DNA of 64,000 bases, from NCBI RefSeq assembly GCF_014268785.2, contig NZ_JABWRD020000003.1:434001-498000 (forward strand), given 5' to 3'. The notes under the pieces are model-generated. The model did no database searches. It was not told where the DNA came from and was given only the letters and a program-made list of their open reading frames with translations. Both the position numbers and the translations under genes were made by a program. Positions 49,496 through 58,576 of the stretch are shown piece by piece. The stretch is from Pseudomonas shirazensis (GTDB lineage Bacteria > Pseudomonadota > Gammaproteobacteria > Pseudomonadales > Pseudomonadaceae). Numbering within the stretch: position 1 is the stretch's first letter; each line of letters starts with the position of its first letter.

Positions 49496-50140
49496 TTAGT
49501 TTTTACCCAGTTTGCGCAGTTCGTCCGACTCGATCACGCGGATACCGTCTTCTTCTTCCAGCGCCAGGCGCCACAGTGCCCGGGCCAGGGTGCACGCCTC
49601 GATGCCGCCGTACTTGCCAGGCAGCAGCCGGGCAATCGGCGCGGCCAGGCGCTCGGCGAGGCGCGGTTCAATCCGCTCACCGAGCAACAGCGATGGCCGC
49701 ACAATGGTCAGCTGGGGCCAGTCCTGTGCTTTCAGCGCCTCCTCCATTTCGCCCTTGACCCGGTTGTAGAACACCGACGACTTCGGATCTGCACCAATGG
49801 CGCTGACCACCAGCAGATGGCGTGCACCCATTTCCCGCGCACGTTTGCTGAAGGCCACCACCATGTCCAGATCGACAGCGCGAAACGCCGACTCCGAGCC
49901 CGCCTGCTTGATAGTAGTGCCCAGGCAGCAGAAGGCGATATCGACCCGGCCGCCCAATTGCGGCAAAAACACCGCAGGGTCGCCGACCGGGTTTTCCAGG
50001 TGTGGGTGCTCTGCCAGCGGCCGGCGCGTCGGCGCCAGCACGCGGCTGATGGTGGGTTCATTGAGCAGCCGGTCAAGCAGGTGTTCACCTGTCAGGCCAG
50101 TAGCGCCGGCGATCAGGACATGCTGAGGCGTCAAGTACAT
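49496..50140 (-). CDS. NAD(P)-binding oxidoreductase, atypical SDR
   Basis: A 214-aa Rossmann protein: VLIAGATGLTGEHLLDRLL (GxxGxxG), FCCLGTTIKQAGSESAFRAVDLDMVVAFSKRA, and VSAIGADPKSSVFYNRVKGEMEEAL with a YNRVKG (Tyr/Lys) motif, resembling the Htatip2/YwnB atypical SDR group. Substrate unknown. Confidence 0.83.
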   Translation of the reverse strand: MYLTPQHVLIAGATGLTGEHLLDRLLNEPTISRVLAPTRRPLAEHPHLENPVGDPAVFLPQLGGRVDIAFCCLGTTIKQAGSESAFRAVDLDMVVAFSKRAREMGARHLLVVSAIGADPKSSVFYNRVKGEMEEALKAQDWPQLTIVRPSLLLGERIEPRLAERLAAPIARLLPGKYGGIEACTLARALWRLALEEEDGIRVIESDELRKLGKN

Positions 50141-50166
50141 GATGTCTCTCCCTTGTTACACACAGC

Positions 50167-51900
50167 TTAGCGCTTGGCAGGTGGTTTTGCCTGCGGCGGT
50201 ACGGCTGTCTGAGCTTCATTGCGCAAGGCTTCTTCGGCCTGCTGCTGGCGCAGCCGTTGCCAGTGTGCCAGTACTGCGGGCGGCGCCCACAGCTGCGGTT
50301 CAGAGGCCTCGAAACCTTCCCTACGTTCCCGTTCGGCAACGCTGGCGCGCGCCAGTTCAAACGCCTGTTTCAAATCGTCGGTCTGGTTCAGGGCTTCAGC
50401 GAACAGGGCGTCGCCGAAATAGGTGAAGTCGGCCTCTTCCGAACAGCCGAACGACACCCGGTCCGGGCGCGCGGCGGTCATGATCAGGGTCCGCTCATCC
50501 TTCAGCGGCGGGATATAACCGCCGGAGTAGCAGGCCGAGATCACCACCACCTTGTCGCGGTCTTTGAGCGGCGCGAGGGCGCTGGTCAGCTCATCGGCGG
50601 AGAGATCGGCCAGTTGCAGGCGCGGCTGGTCGAGCACCAGCTGGTGGTCGGCGCTGCCGTGGCTGGTCAGGTAGATGAAGATCAGGTCTTCCGGGCCGCT
50701 GCGCTCAGCCAGGGTGGAGGCGGCGCGGGTGAGGTTCTGGCGGGTGGCCATCGGCCGATCGGCCAGGTGATCGCGGTGGTTGACCAGGGTGATCTGGCCG
50801 CTGGCACCAAAGCGCACCTTGAGCATGTTGCTGACATAGTCGGCTTCACGCATGAATACGCTTTGCTGGCCATCGCCGGCCAGCACCAGGCTGTACAGCT
50901 GGATCGGCGCCTTGGATGGCGGCACCTGGGTCAGCGCGTCCTTGAGCAGCTTGCCCTGATTGAGCAGGGCCAGGTCGAGCGGGTCGGGCAACAGCTTGCT
51001 CTGTTCGTCGCGCACACGCACGCCCTTGACCCAATAGCCGCCCTCGATGCGGCCGTCGGCCTGGATCAGGCGGCCATGGCCCTGGTAGGCGTCGTCGGCA
51101 AAACCGCCGATGTACTGGCTGCCGTCCGCCAGCTGCAGGCGGCCTTCGCCCGAGAACCGCCAGTTGCGAAAGCCGCCCTTGTAGCGGCTGCCATCGCTGC
51201 CCAGCAGCTCGCCCTGGCCGTCAAGCGAGCCATCGCTGAACTCACCGATCCAGACGTCGCCGTCGGCGTTTTCGAAGCGGCCGCGGCCTTGCAGGCGGTT
51301 GTCCTTGAACTCGCCGATGTATTGCTCGCCATCGGCGCTGTCGTAGGTGCCGCTGCCTTGCAGCTGGCCATCGACGAAGTAGCCACTGAACTGATTGCCG
51401 CTGGCATCGCTGCGCACCCCGGCGCCGTTCGGCTGGCCCTTGGCAAACAGGCCCTGATACTGGCTGCCGTCAGTGAGTTTGAGCTCGCCGGCGCCGTGGT
51501 ACTGGTCGTCCTTGAACTGGCCACGGTAGACCTGATCGTTCTGCTTGAGAGTGCCTTCACCGTCGCGCCGGCCATGCTTGAAGGTACCTGAATAATGGCT
51601 GCCGGGCGTGGTCAGCTCGCCCAGGCCCTCGAACAGGCCGCTGGCGAACTGGCCGCGGTAGACCTCGCCGTTGCTGCCATGCCATTCGCCCTGGCCGTGC
51701 CACTGGCCATTGTCGAAGGTGCCGGCGTACCAACTGCCATTGGGGTAGTCGATGCGGCCCTCGCCCTGCAGCAGGCCATTGACCACCTGGCCACGGTAGC
51801 GGCCACCGTCAGGCAGGCGGGCGTCTGGCGGCGACAGTGGTTCGCCGTCGCCACAGGCAGCGAGCAGAACGGTGAGGGCGAGGGGCAGCAGTGCACGCAT
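50167..51900 (-). CDS. MORN-repeat lipoprotein with C13 (legumain/caspase-like) peptidase domain
   Basis: A 577-aa predicted lipoprotein: lipobox LAAC (Cys16), then about 11 MORN repeats (residues 30-290) of the form Y-x-G-x-F-x-x-x-x-x-x-G-x-G, each about 23 aa, then a caspase-fold peptidase domain (about 330-540). The catalytic pair is visible: His in YLTSHGSADHQ and Cys in ISACYSGGYIPP. C13 enzymes include legumain and the GPI transamidase. The C-terminal tail is Gln/Ala/Pro-rich. Likely faces the periplasm. Target unknown. Confidence 0.88.
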   Translation of the reverse strand: MRALLPLALTVLLAACGDGEPLSPPDARLPDGGRYRGQVVNGLLQGEGRIDYPNGSWYAGTFDNGQWHGQGEWHGSNGEVYRGQFASGLFEGLGELTTPGSHYSGTFKHGRRDGEGTLKQNDQVYRGQFKDDQYHGAGELKLTDGSQYQGLFAKGQPNGAGVRSDASGNQFSGYFVDGQLQGSGTYDSADGEQYIGEFKDNRLQGRGRFENADGDVWIGEFSDGSLDGQGELLGSDGSRYKGGFRNWRFSGEGRLQLADGSQYIGGFADDAYQGHGRLIQADGRIEGGYWVKGVRVRDEQSKLLPDPLDLALLNQGKLLKDALTQVPPSKAPIQLYSLVLAGDGQQSVFMREADYVSNMLKVRFGASGQITLVNHRDHLADRPMATRQNLTRAASTLAERSGPEDLIFIYLTSHGSADHQLVLDQPRLQLADLSADELTSALAPLKDRDKVVVISACYSGGYIPPLKDERTLIMTAARPDRVSFGCSEEADFTYFGDALFAEALNQTDDLKQAFELARASVAERERREGFEASEPQLWAPPAVLAHWQRLRQQQAEEALRNEAQTAVPPQAKPPAKR

Positions 51901-52003
51901 GGCGGATCTCGGCGATAGATGTGCCGAGTATGCCGCACAATGCGTGAGCTGAGACAGTGCCCCGCCAGCAATCGCAGGGCCGCGTGGCAGCCCCGTCAGC
52001 GGC

Positions 52004-52459
52004 TCAGACGAAACACAGGGTCAACGGCTCGGCGATATAGGCCGGCTTGTCTTCGCCTTCGATTTCCAGGGTAGCGAGGATCTTCAGCAGCCACTGGCCA
52101 GGCTTTTTCTCGGTCGCCTCCTTCAGCTCGACCTTGAGACGGACATTGCTGTCGACCTTGACTGGCTGGATAAAGCGCACGCTGTCCAGGCCATAGTTGA
52201 CGATCATCTTCATGCCCTCGGGCAGCACGAGGATGTCTTCCATCAGCTTGGGGATCAGCGACAGGGTCAGAAAGCCATGGGCGATGGTGCCGCCGAACGG
52301 AGTCTTGCTGGCTTGTTCCGGGTCGACGTGGATGAACTGGAAATCGCCAGTGGCTTCGGCGAACAGGTTGATGCGTTGCTGATCGATGGTCAGCCAGGCG
52401 GAACGTCCCAGTTCCTTACCAACGTACTGCGAAAGCGCTGCAACAGGTACATAGGGCAT
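52004..52459 (-). CDS. MaoC-family hot-dog hydratase
   Basis: A 151-aa (R)-enoyl-CoA hydratase-like protein. INLFAEATGDFQFIHVDPEQASKTPFGGTIAHGFLTLSLIP contains the hydratase-2 motif with the catalytic Asp/His pair. Alone here, so its acyl-CoA pathway cannot be read from context. Confidence 0.9.
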   Translation of the reverse strand: MPYVPVAALSQYVGKELGRSAWLTIDQQRINLFAEATGDFQFIHVDPEQASKTPFGGTIAHGFLTLSLIPKLMEDILVLPEGMKMIVNYGLDSVRFIQPVKVDSNVRLKVELKEATEKKPGQWLLKILATLEIEGEDKPAYIAEPLTLCFV

Positions 52460-52605
52460 CGTGACTCTCCAGGTTGTCGTGTCTGCTCAAGTGGTACGCG
52501 CGTGCAAGATCATCATGTTGGCAGCGCGCGGTCAAGCAACCATGTGCTGGCCACGCGCCCGGCCACGCGTGTTTATAATGGCCGCCATGCCCCAAGGAGA
52601 AGCTT

Positions 52606-52968
52606 ATGCTGTTGCGTGGATTGACCTGGCTGGTGTTGTTTCAGTTGCTGGGTACGGCACTCAATCACCTGCTGGTGCCGATTCTGCCTGGGCCGATCAT
52701 CGGCCTGTTGCTGCTGCTGGTATTTCTCATCGCCCGCGGCGAAGTCGGCAAACCGTTGAACGAAGCGGCCTCCAGCCTGTTGCGTTACCTGCCGTTGCTG
52801 CTGGTGCCGCCTGCGGTTGGGGTGATGGTCTATGCCAAAGACATTGCTGCTGACTTCTGGGCCATCGTCGGCGCGCTGGTGCTGTCTTGCCTGCTGACCC
52901 TGGTATTCGTCGGCGTCTTGATGCAGAAGCTGATCCAGCGCCAGAGCAAGCCGGAGGAGCACCCATGA
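52606..52968 (+). CDS. CidA/LrgA-family holin-like membrane protein
   Basis: A 120-aa protein with four hydrophobic segments and the family motifs QLLGTALNHLL, LPGPIIGLLLLLVFL and FLLRYLPLLLVPPAVGVM-like (LRYLPLLLVPPAVGVMVYAKDI). It pairs with the LrgB-like gene, overlapping by four bases. Such pairs modulate autolysis or pyruvate/acetate export. Confidence 0.9.
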   Translation: MLLRGLTWLVLFQLLGTALNHLLVPILPGPIIGLLLLLVFLIARGEVGKPLNEAASSLLRYLPLLLVPPAVGVMVYAKDIAADFWAIVGALVLSCLLTLVFVGVLMQKLIQRQSKPEEHP

Positions 52969-53681
52969 TCCTCGATTGGCAAGGCGCACTGGATGCCGTA
53001 GTGCACCATCCGCTGTTTGGCATCGGCATCACCCTGGGTGCTTACCAGTTGGTGCTGGCGGCCTTCGAGAAGACCCGCTGGATCTTTTTACAGCCGGTGC
53101 TGGTCTCGATGGTGGTGGTGATCACTATCCTGCTGCTGTGCGGCATCGATTACAGCGAGTACCGCAAGAGCACCGAGATCATGAATATCCTGCTCGGCCC
53201 GGCCACGGTCGCGCTGGCGGTGCCGCTGTATCTGAACCTGCGGCGGATTCGCCAGTTGTTCTGGCCTACCTTTACTACGCTGGTAATCGGAGGGGTGTTC
53301 GCCACCGGTGCCTGTGTGCTGCTGGGTTGGTGGTTTGGTGCCGAGCACATGATCCTGATGACCATGGCGCCCAAGTCGGTGACCTCGCCGATTGCCATGC
53401 TGGTGGCCGAGCAGATCGGCGGCGTGGCCGCGCTAGCGGCGGTGTTCGTGTTGATCACCGGGGTGATCGGGGCGATTTTCGGCCCGGCGCTGCTCAGCCG
53501 CTGTGGCGTGCACAGCGCTGAGGCGCGGGGGATGTCGTTGGGGATTACCGCACATGCGGTAGGCACCTCGGTGGCCCTGCAGGAAAGTGACGAATGCGGC
53601 GCCTTTGCGGCGCTGGCGATGAGTTTGATGGGTGTGGCCACGGCGGTATTCCTGCCGTTGGCGGTTAGCCTGGTGGCTTGA
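52965..53681 (+). CDS. LrgB/YohK-family membrane protein
   Basis: A 238-aa protein with 6-7 helices. The C-terminal half has the family signature MAPKSVTSPIAMLVAEQIGG and RGMSLGITAHAVGTSVALQESDECGAFAALAMSLMG. ATG overlaps the CidA/LrgA-like stop. Works with its partner in holin-like or solute export. Confidence 0.92.
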   Translation: MILDWQGALDAVVHHPLFGIGITLGAYQLVLAAFEKTRWIFLQPVLVSMVVVITILLLCGIDYSEYRKSTEIMNILLGPATVALAVPLYLNLRRIRQLFWPTFTTLVIGGVFATGACVLLGWWFGAEHMILMTMAPKSVTSPIAMLVAEQIGGVAALAAVFVLITGVIGAIFGPALLSRCGVHSAEARGMSLGITAHAVGTSVALQESDECGAFAALAMSLMGVATAVFLPLAVSLVA

Positions 53682-53690
53682 GGATTGAAC

Positions 53691-54278
53691 ATGACGCTAC
53701 CGCTGTTTCCGCTCAACACCGTGCTGTTTCCCGGGTGCATGCTCGATCTGCAGATCTTCGAGGCGCGGTACCTGGACATGATCGGCCGCTGCATGAAGCA
53801 GGGCGCTGGCTTTGGCGTGGTGTGCATCCTCGAGGGCGAGCAGGTCGGCAAGGCGCCAATGGGCGTTGCGCCGATTGGCTGCGAAGCGCTGATCCGCGAC
53901 TTCGAACAGCAGGACAACGGCCTGCTCGGGATTCGCGTCGAGGGCGTGCGCCGCTTCGAAGTCGGCCAGACCAACGTGCAGAAAGACCAACTGCTGCTGG
54001 CCGAGGTGAACTGGCTGGCCGACAACGCCGACAGCGCGTTGAGCGAGGAAGATGATGACCTGGTGGCGCTGCTGCTGGCCCTGGGTGAGCATCCAATGGT
54101 CGCGGCGCTGGACATGCCGCGCGCCGAGGGGCGCCAGGCGTTGGCCAACCAGTTGGCCTACCTGCTGCCGTTTATCGAAGAAGACAAGCTCGAACTGCTG
54201 GCGATCGACTCGCCGCAGCAGCGCCTGGCCGCGATTCAATCGCTGCTCGAGCGCATGCAAGGCGAGCTGTTTGCCTGA
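53691..54278 (+). CDS. LON peptidase substrate-binding domain protein
   Basis: A 195-aa stand-alone LON N-terminal (PUA-like) domain: LPLFPLNTVLFPGCMLDLQIFEARYLDMIGRC and the GIRVEGVRRFEV strand, followed by helices (LANQLAYLLPFIEEDKLELL). There is no AAA+ or peptidase domain. The ATG at 53691 has GAGGA upstream. Role unknown; perhaps substrate recruitment. Confidence 0.88.
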   Translation: MTLPLFPLNTVLFPGCMLDLQIFEARYLDMIGRCMKQGAGFGVVCILEGEQVGKAPMGVAPIGCEALIRDFEQQDNGLLGIRVEGVRRFEVGQTNVQKDQLLLAEVNWLADNADSALSEEDDDLVALLLALGEHPMVAALDMPRAEGRQALANQLAYLLPFIEEDKLELLAIDSPQQRLAAIQSLLERMQGELFA

Positions 54279-54280
54279 TC

Positions 54281-54304
54281 AGGAGCGCCTGGCCAGGCGC
54301 TCCT
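54281..54304. terminator. Convergent terminator palindrome
   Basis: A perfect 24-bp palindrome (arms AGGAGCGCCTGG / CCAGGCGCTCCT) two bases past the LON-N stop and close to the DedA-PAP2 stop. Confidence 0.75.
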
Positions 54305-54310
54305 TCACAC

Positions 54311-55627
54311 TCAGTACTGATAGCGCAGCAGTGCGTGGGGCAGGGCGTACAGGGCAAAAAACGCCAGCAATGCCACGCACGCCGGGAGGATCAGCCACCA
54401 TACCCTCAGCGGTAGCGCCGTCAAAGGCTGGCGCCACTGCACCAGGGTCAGGCTGAGGGCGCAGATACAGCAGGCCAGCAGGGCCCCGGCAAGGATATCG
54501 GTCGGCCAGTGCGCGCCCAGGTAGACTCGCGACAGGGCAATCGACAGCGCCGGGATACAGCCGAGCATGATCCAGGTCAGGCGCATCCGCGGCGGTTGCC
54601 CGCGACCGGCCAGTACTGCCATCACCAGAAAGAACGCAAACGAGGCCGAACTGTGCCCGCTGGGCATGCTGTAAGTGGTCAGCGGGTCGCTGAGCACTTC
54701 TGGTCGAGCTCGGGCAAACAGCCATTTCAGTGTGCCATTGGCAATCGCGGTGCCCATCAGGGCGCTGCCGGCGAACACCGCATGGCGCCATTGCCGGGCC
54801 AGCAACAGCAGGCCGGTCAGCAAGCCGCCAAGGAACAGCTGAGTGCGGAAGTCGCCCAGGCGAGTGACGATCACCACGATGCCGTCGAACGCCTGGCTGC
54901 GGTGCTCCTGCACCATGGTCATCACGCCCTGATCGAACTCATGCAGGAACGGCCAGCCGAGAAACACCCCGGCCAGCGCCAGAAAACTCATCCCGGCGAT
55001 CAGCCGGGTCCCGTGGCGCTGGTCGCGAATGCTGCTGCTCAGGCTCAGGCCGATCAACACAGCCAAGGTGCCGGCGATGATCCCGGCATCCAGCCAGAAG
55101 CCTTCCGGCAGCGGCAAACGCATGGCCGCGCCGGTCGCCCAGCCAGGCAGCAGATAAGCCACCGACCAGCCTGCGCCGGCCACCAGGCTCACCGCAATGA
55201 AGCGCGGCAACGGCATGTCGAACATGCCAGCGACCATCGGCAGCATCGGCCGCAACGGGCCGATAAAGCGCCCGACCAGCAGGCTGGCGATGCCATAGCG
55301 CTGGAAGTAGGTCTCGGCGCGGCCGATCCACTCCGGGTGATGACGAATCAGCGGCAAGCGCCGGATGTTCTGGTGGAAATACTTGCCGATGGCATAGGAC
55401 ATGGCGTCCCCGAGCAGACCGCCGGCAAAGCCCAGCAGCAGCGTTTCGCCCAGGGTGAATGCGCCACTGCCGGCCAGCACGGCGACGGCAAACAGTAATA
55501 CCGTGCCCGGCACGATGATCCCGGCAATCGCCAGGCATTCGACACAGGCCACCACGAAGATTGCCACGCCAAGCCATTGTGGATTGGCGCTGAGCCAGCC
55601 GGTCAGGCTGTCGAGCCATTGGCCCAT
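54311..55627 (-). CDS. DedA-PAP2 fusion membrane protein
   Basis: A 438-aa two-domain inner-membrane protein. N-terminal DedA/VTT domain (about 1-195: ECLAIAGIIVPGTVLLFAVAVLAGSGAF, GRFIGPLRPMLPMVAGMFDM). C-terminal PAP2 acid phosphatase (about 210-438) with the three motifs KWLFARARP, PSGHSS and SRVYLGAHWPTD complete. The fusion suggests a coupled flippase and phosphatase for undecaprenyl-pyrophosphate or phospholipids. Confidence 0.93.
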   Translation of the reverse strand: MGQWLDSLTGWLSANPQWLGVAIFVVACVECLAIAGIIVPGTVLLFAVAVLAGSGAFTLGETLLLGFAGGLLGDAMSYAIGKYFHQNIRRLPLIRHHPEWIGRAETYFQRYGIASLLVGRFIGPLRPMLPMVAGMFDMPLPRFIAVSLVAGAGWSVAYLLPGWATGAAMRLPLPEGFWLDAGIIAGTLAVLIGLSLSSSIRDQRHGTRLIAGMSFLALAGVFLGWPFLHEFDQGVMTMVQEHRSQAFDGIVVIVTRLGDFRTQLFLGGLLTGLLLLARQWRHAVFAGSALMGTAIANGTLKWLFARARPEVLSDPLTTYSMPSGHSSASFAFFLVMAVLAGRGQPPRMRLTWIMLGCIPALSIALSRVYLGAHWPTDILAGALLACCICALSLTLVQWRQPLTALPLRVWWLILPACVALLAFFALYALPHALLRYQY

Positions 55628-55630
55628 GGG

Positions 55631-56323
55631 TCAGCTTCCTTGTACGAGAGTTGAGTAGTCCCGGCCTTCGACTTGGCCCCTACGCAGCGGGTTCCGTGTG
55701 CAAAAACGGGCGAATTGGGCATCGACGAAGCGGTACGGCAGGTGCTCGTCGCGGCCATGGGGGATTCCCAGACGAGCACACTGGATGATCTGCGGCACTG
55801 CCAGCGCACAGTCCTCGACATACAGCGCCTGCGGATCGAAGCGCTGGCCGTCCCACTGCGGCACCTTCAGGCCCAGTGCGCGACAGAGCAGGGTCTGCCC
55901 GGCACAAAGGCGCTCGGGCGGGCGCAGCTGGCCGCTGGCATCGGGGTTGTTCAATTGCATCCGGGCCAGGCTGTTGGCGTCCGAGAGCGCGTCGGTGAAC
56001 GGGTAGGCTGACTTGATCAGCACCGCATTGCCCGGGCCGTGGGCGCTGAAGTTCAGCGAGTCGCCGCCGCGGGCGTAGTACATATAGATGTGCCCGCCGT
56101 CGAGAAACAGAGCCTTGCGCTTTTCGGTATAGCCCAGCGAGGCGTGGCTGCCCTTGTCGGTCAGGTAATAGGCTTCGGTTTCGATGATCCGCGCAGCCAG
56201 CCACAGGTCGCCCTGACGGTGGCGAATGACTTTGCCCAGCAGCGCCTTGGCCAAGGTCTGGGCATCACGGTCGAAAAAGCTGTCTGGCAGGGCGCGGGCC
56301 GGGCAGGGGGTTGGGTCTGGCAT
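55631..56323 (-). CDS. 3-methyladenine DNA glycosylase (AAG/MPG family)
   Basis: A 230-aa base-excision repair enzyme. LAARIIETEAYYLTDKGSHASLGYTEKRKALFLDGGHIYMYYARG has the catalytic Glu and the intercalating Tyr region, and PPERLCAGQTLLCRALGL is the late motif. Removes alkylated purines. The start lies in a 274-base divergent gap shared with proA. Confidence 0.92.
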   Translation of the reverse strand: MPDPTPCPARALPDSFFDRDAQTLAKALLGKVIRHRQGDLWLAARIIETEAYYLTDKGSHASLGYTEKRKALFLDGGHIYMYYARGGDSLNFSAHGPGNAVLIKSAYPFTDALSDANSLARMQLNNPDASGQLRPPERLCAGQTLLCRALGLKVPQWDGQRFDPQALYVEDCALAVPQIIQCARLGIPHGRDEHLPYRFVDAQFARFCTRNPLRRGQVEGRDYSTLVQGS

Positions 56324-56556
56324 GCTGGCTGTTCGTGATTGAGTGGCGCGATCATAGCAATTAATCGCTTAATCGAGGCTGAACGCTGCTGCAGATGGCT
56401 GCTTGCCGGCGCGAACCGCTGGCGCCCAGCAACCACGGGGCTTTCAGGCCTCGCACGTAGCATTTTGGTCAAGCCAGGTTACATCTTTCCTGTCTATTAA
56501 CCGCGTCATCTTCTACCATCCGCCACCCGCCGCTGGGCGTACTGGTGCCCGCCAGT

Positions 56557-56562
56557 TATAAT
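56557..56562 (+). promoter_or_regulatory. -10 element upstream of proA
   Basis: A perfect TATAAT 36 bases before the proA start; the -35 region (TGGGCG) is poor. The rest of the 274-base gap from 56324 shows an AT-rich patch near 56356-56372 and no clear operator. Confidence 0.5.
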
Positions 56563-56597
56563 CAGCCGATTTCCCCTTTCGCCAAGACACCGAGCCC

Positions 56598-57869
56598 ATG
56601 ACTGAGTCCGTTCTTGACTACATGACCCGCCTGGGTCGCGCTGCCCGCCAGGCCTCGCGCGTGATCGCCCGCGCCAGCACCGCACAGAAGAACCGTGCCT
56701 TGCAGGCTGCTGCCGATGCGCTGGACGCCGCCCGCGCCGAGCTCACTGCCGCCAATGAGCAGGACCTCGCCAATGGCCGCAGCAATGGTCTGGAAGCGGC
56801 GCTGCTCGATCGTTTGGCGCTGACTCCTGCACGTATCGACGGCATGATCACCGGCCTGCGCCAGGTGGCCAGCCTGCCCGATCCAGTCGGCGCCGTGCGT
56901 GACATGAGCTACCGCCCGTCGGGCATTCAGGTCGGCAAGATGCGCGTGCCGCTGGGCGTGATCGGGATCATCTACGAGTCGCGGCCGAACGTGACCATCG
57001 ATGCTGCCAGCCTGTGCCTGAAGTCGGGTAACGCGACCATTCTGCGTGGCGGCTCCGAGGCGATTCATTCGAATCGCGCGATTGCCACCTGCATCCAGCG
57101 CGGCCTGGCTGCCGCAGGTTTGCCAGCGGCAGTGGTGCAGGTTGTGGAAACCACCGACCGTGAAGCGGTCGGTGCACTGATCAGCATGCCCGAGTTCGTC
57201 GACGTGATCGTCCCGCGTGGCGGCCGTGGCCTGATCGAGCGGATCAGCCGCGATGCCCGCGTGCCGGTGATCAAGCACCTCGATGGCATCTGCCATGTGT
57301 ACATCGACGCGCACGCCGACCTCGACAAGGGCTGGCGCGTTGCTTTCAACGCCAAGACTTACCGCTACGGTATCTGCGGCGCCATGGAGACCTTGCTGGT
57401 CGACCAGGCCATTGCTGCAGACTTCCTGCCGGAAATGGCCCTGCGCTTCCAGGAACACGGCGTCGAGCTGCGCGGCTGTGAGCGTACCCGGGCGATCATC
57501 CAGGCAGCACCTGCCAGCGAAGACGACTGGCACACCGAATACCTCGACGCGATCCTGTCGATTCGCGTGGTCGATGGCCTCGAGCAGGCCATCGAGCACA
57601 TCAATCACTACGGCTCGCACCACACCGACTCGATCATTACCGAACACCAGGGTCAGGCCCGGCGCTTCATCGCCGAGGTCGACTCGGCGTCGGTCATGCT
57701 CAACACCCCGACCTGCTTTGCCGACGGCTTCGAGTATGGCCTGGGTGCCGAGATCGGTATTTCAACCGACAAGCTGCATGCGCGCGGTCCGGTCGGCCTC
57801 GAAGGCCTGACCTGCGAAAAATACGTAGTGATTGGCGATGGCCAGCTGCGCGGCCAGGAGCCGAGCTGA
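56598..57869 (+). CDS. proA: Glutamate-5-semialdehyde dehydrogenase (gamma-glutamyl phosphate reductase)
   Basis: A 423-aa enzyme of proline synthesis. VPLGVIGIIYESRPNVTIDAASLCLKSGN, VIVPRGGRGLI, the catalytic Cys in YRYGICGAMETLLVD and EYGLGAEIGISTDKLHARGPVGLEGL are diagnostic. The nadD start lies two bases downstream. Confidence 0.97.
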   Translation: MTESVLDYMTRLGRAARQASRVIARASTAQKNRALQAAADALDAARAELTAANEQDLANGRSNGLEAALLDRLALTPARIDGMITGLRQVASLPDPVGAVRDMSYRPSGIQVGKMRVPLGVIGIIYESRPNVTIDAASLCLKSGNATILRGGSEAIHSNRAIATCIQRGLAAAGLPAAVVQVVETTDREAVGALISMPEFVDVIVPRGGRGLIERISRDARVPVIKHLDGICHVYIDAHADLDKGWRVAFNAKTYRYGICGAMETLLVDQAIAADFLPEMALRFQEHGVELRGCERTRAIIQAAPASEDDWHTEYLDAILSIRVVDGLEQAIEHINHYGSHHTDSIITEHQGQARRFIAEVDSASVMLNTPTCFADGFEYGLGAEIGISTDKLHARGPVGLEGLTCEKYVVIGDGQLRGQEPS

Positions 57870-57870
57870 G

Positions 57871-58530
57871 TTGAATCAGGCCCCTGCAGTGCGGCGCGTC
57901 GGCATTTTCGGCGGTACCTTCGACCCGGTTCATATCGGCCACCTGCGCAGTGCGCTGGAGGTGACCGAGCTGATGGGCCTGGACGAGCTGCGCCTGCTGC
58001 CCAACGCCCGCCCGCCGCACCGCGACACGCCACAGGTAGACGCTCAGGCGCGGCTGGCGATGGTGCAGAGCGCGGTCAGCGGGGTTGAGTGCCTGAGCGT
58101 CGATGCGCGCGAGCTGGGCCGTGACAAACCGTCGTATACCATCGACAGCCTGGAATCGATCCGGGCCGAGCTGGGCGGCGATGACCAGTTGTTTCTGGTT
58201 CTGGGCTGGGACGCGTTCTGCGGCCTGCCGGGCTGGCACCGCTGGGAAGAATTGCTCCAACATTGCCACATCCTGGTGCTGCAACGCCCGGATGCGGATG
58301 TCGAACCACCAGACGAGCTGCGCAACCTGCTGGCTGCGCGCTCGCAAAGCGATCCCACTGCCATGTCCGGCCCGGCGGGTCACATTTCGTTCGTCTGGCA
58401 GACCCCGCTTGCGGTGTCGGCCACGCAAATCCGACAGCTGCTGGCCAGCGGCAAGTCGGTACGGTTTCTGGTGCCGGATGCAGTACTGGCCTACATAGAG
58501 GCGCACGATCTGTATCGTGGGTCCAACTGA
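57871..58530 (+). CDS. nadD: Nicotinate-nucleotide adenylyltransferase
   Basis: A 219-aa enzyme making deamido-NAD. VGIFGGTFDPVHIGHLRSALEV is the nucleotidyltransferase HIGH motif, and SATQIRQLLASGKSV is the late ISSTxIR-like motif. I chose TTG at 57871 (AGGAG ten bases upstream); a GTG at 57889 is possible. Confidence 0.94.
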   Translation: MNQAPAVRRVGIFGGTFDPVHIGHLRSALEVTELMGLDELRLLPNARPPHRDTPQVDAQARLAMVQSAVSGVECLSVDARELGRDKPSYTIDSLESIRAELGGDDQLFLVLGWDAFCGLPGWHRWEELLQHCHILVLQRPDADVEPPDELRNLLAARSQSDPTAMSGPAGHISFVWQTPLAVSATQIRQLLASGKSVRFLVPDAVLAYIEAHDLYRGSN

Positions 58531-58576
58531 GGGCGCCGTTGGGGCGCCTCATTCAAAACGAGTTGAACGAGTAACT

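Noticed and set aside
50900..51850. Repetitive DNA that at first looks like a tandem repeat or CRISPR-like array
   Set aside because: The periodicity (about 69 bases) is the coding of the MORN repeats; there are no identical repeats with unique spacers.
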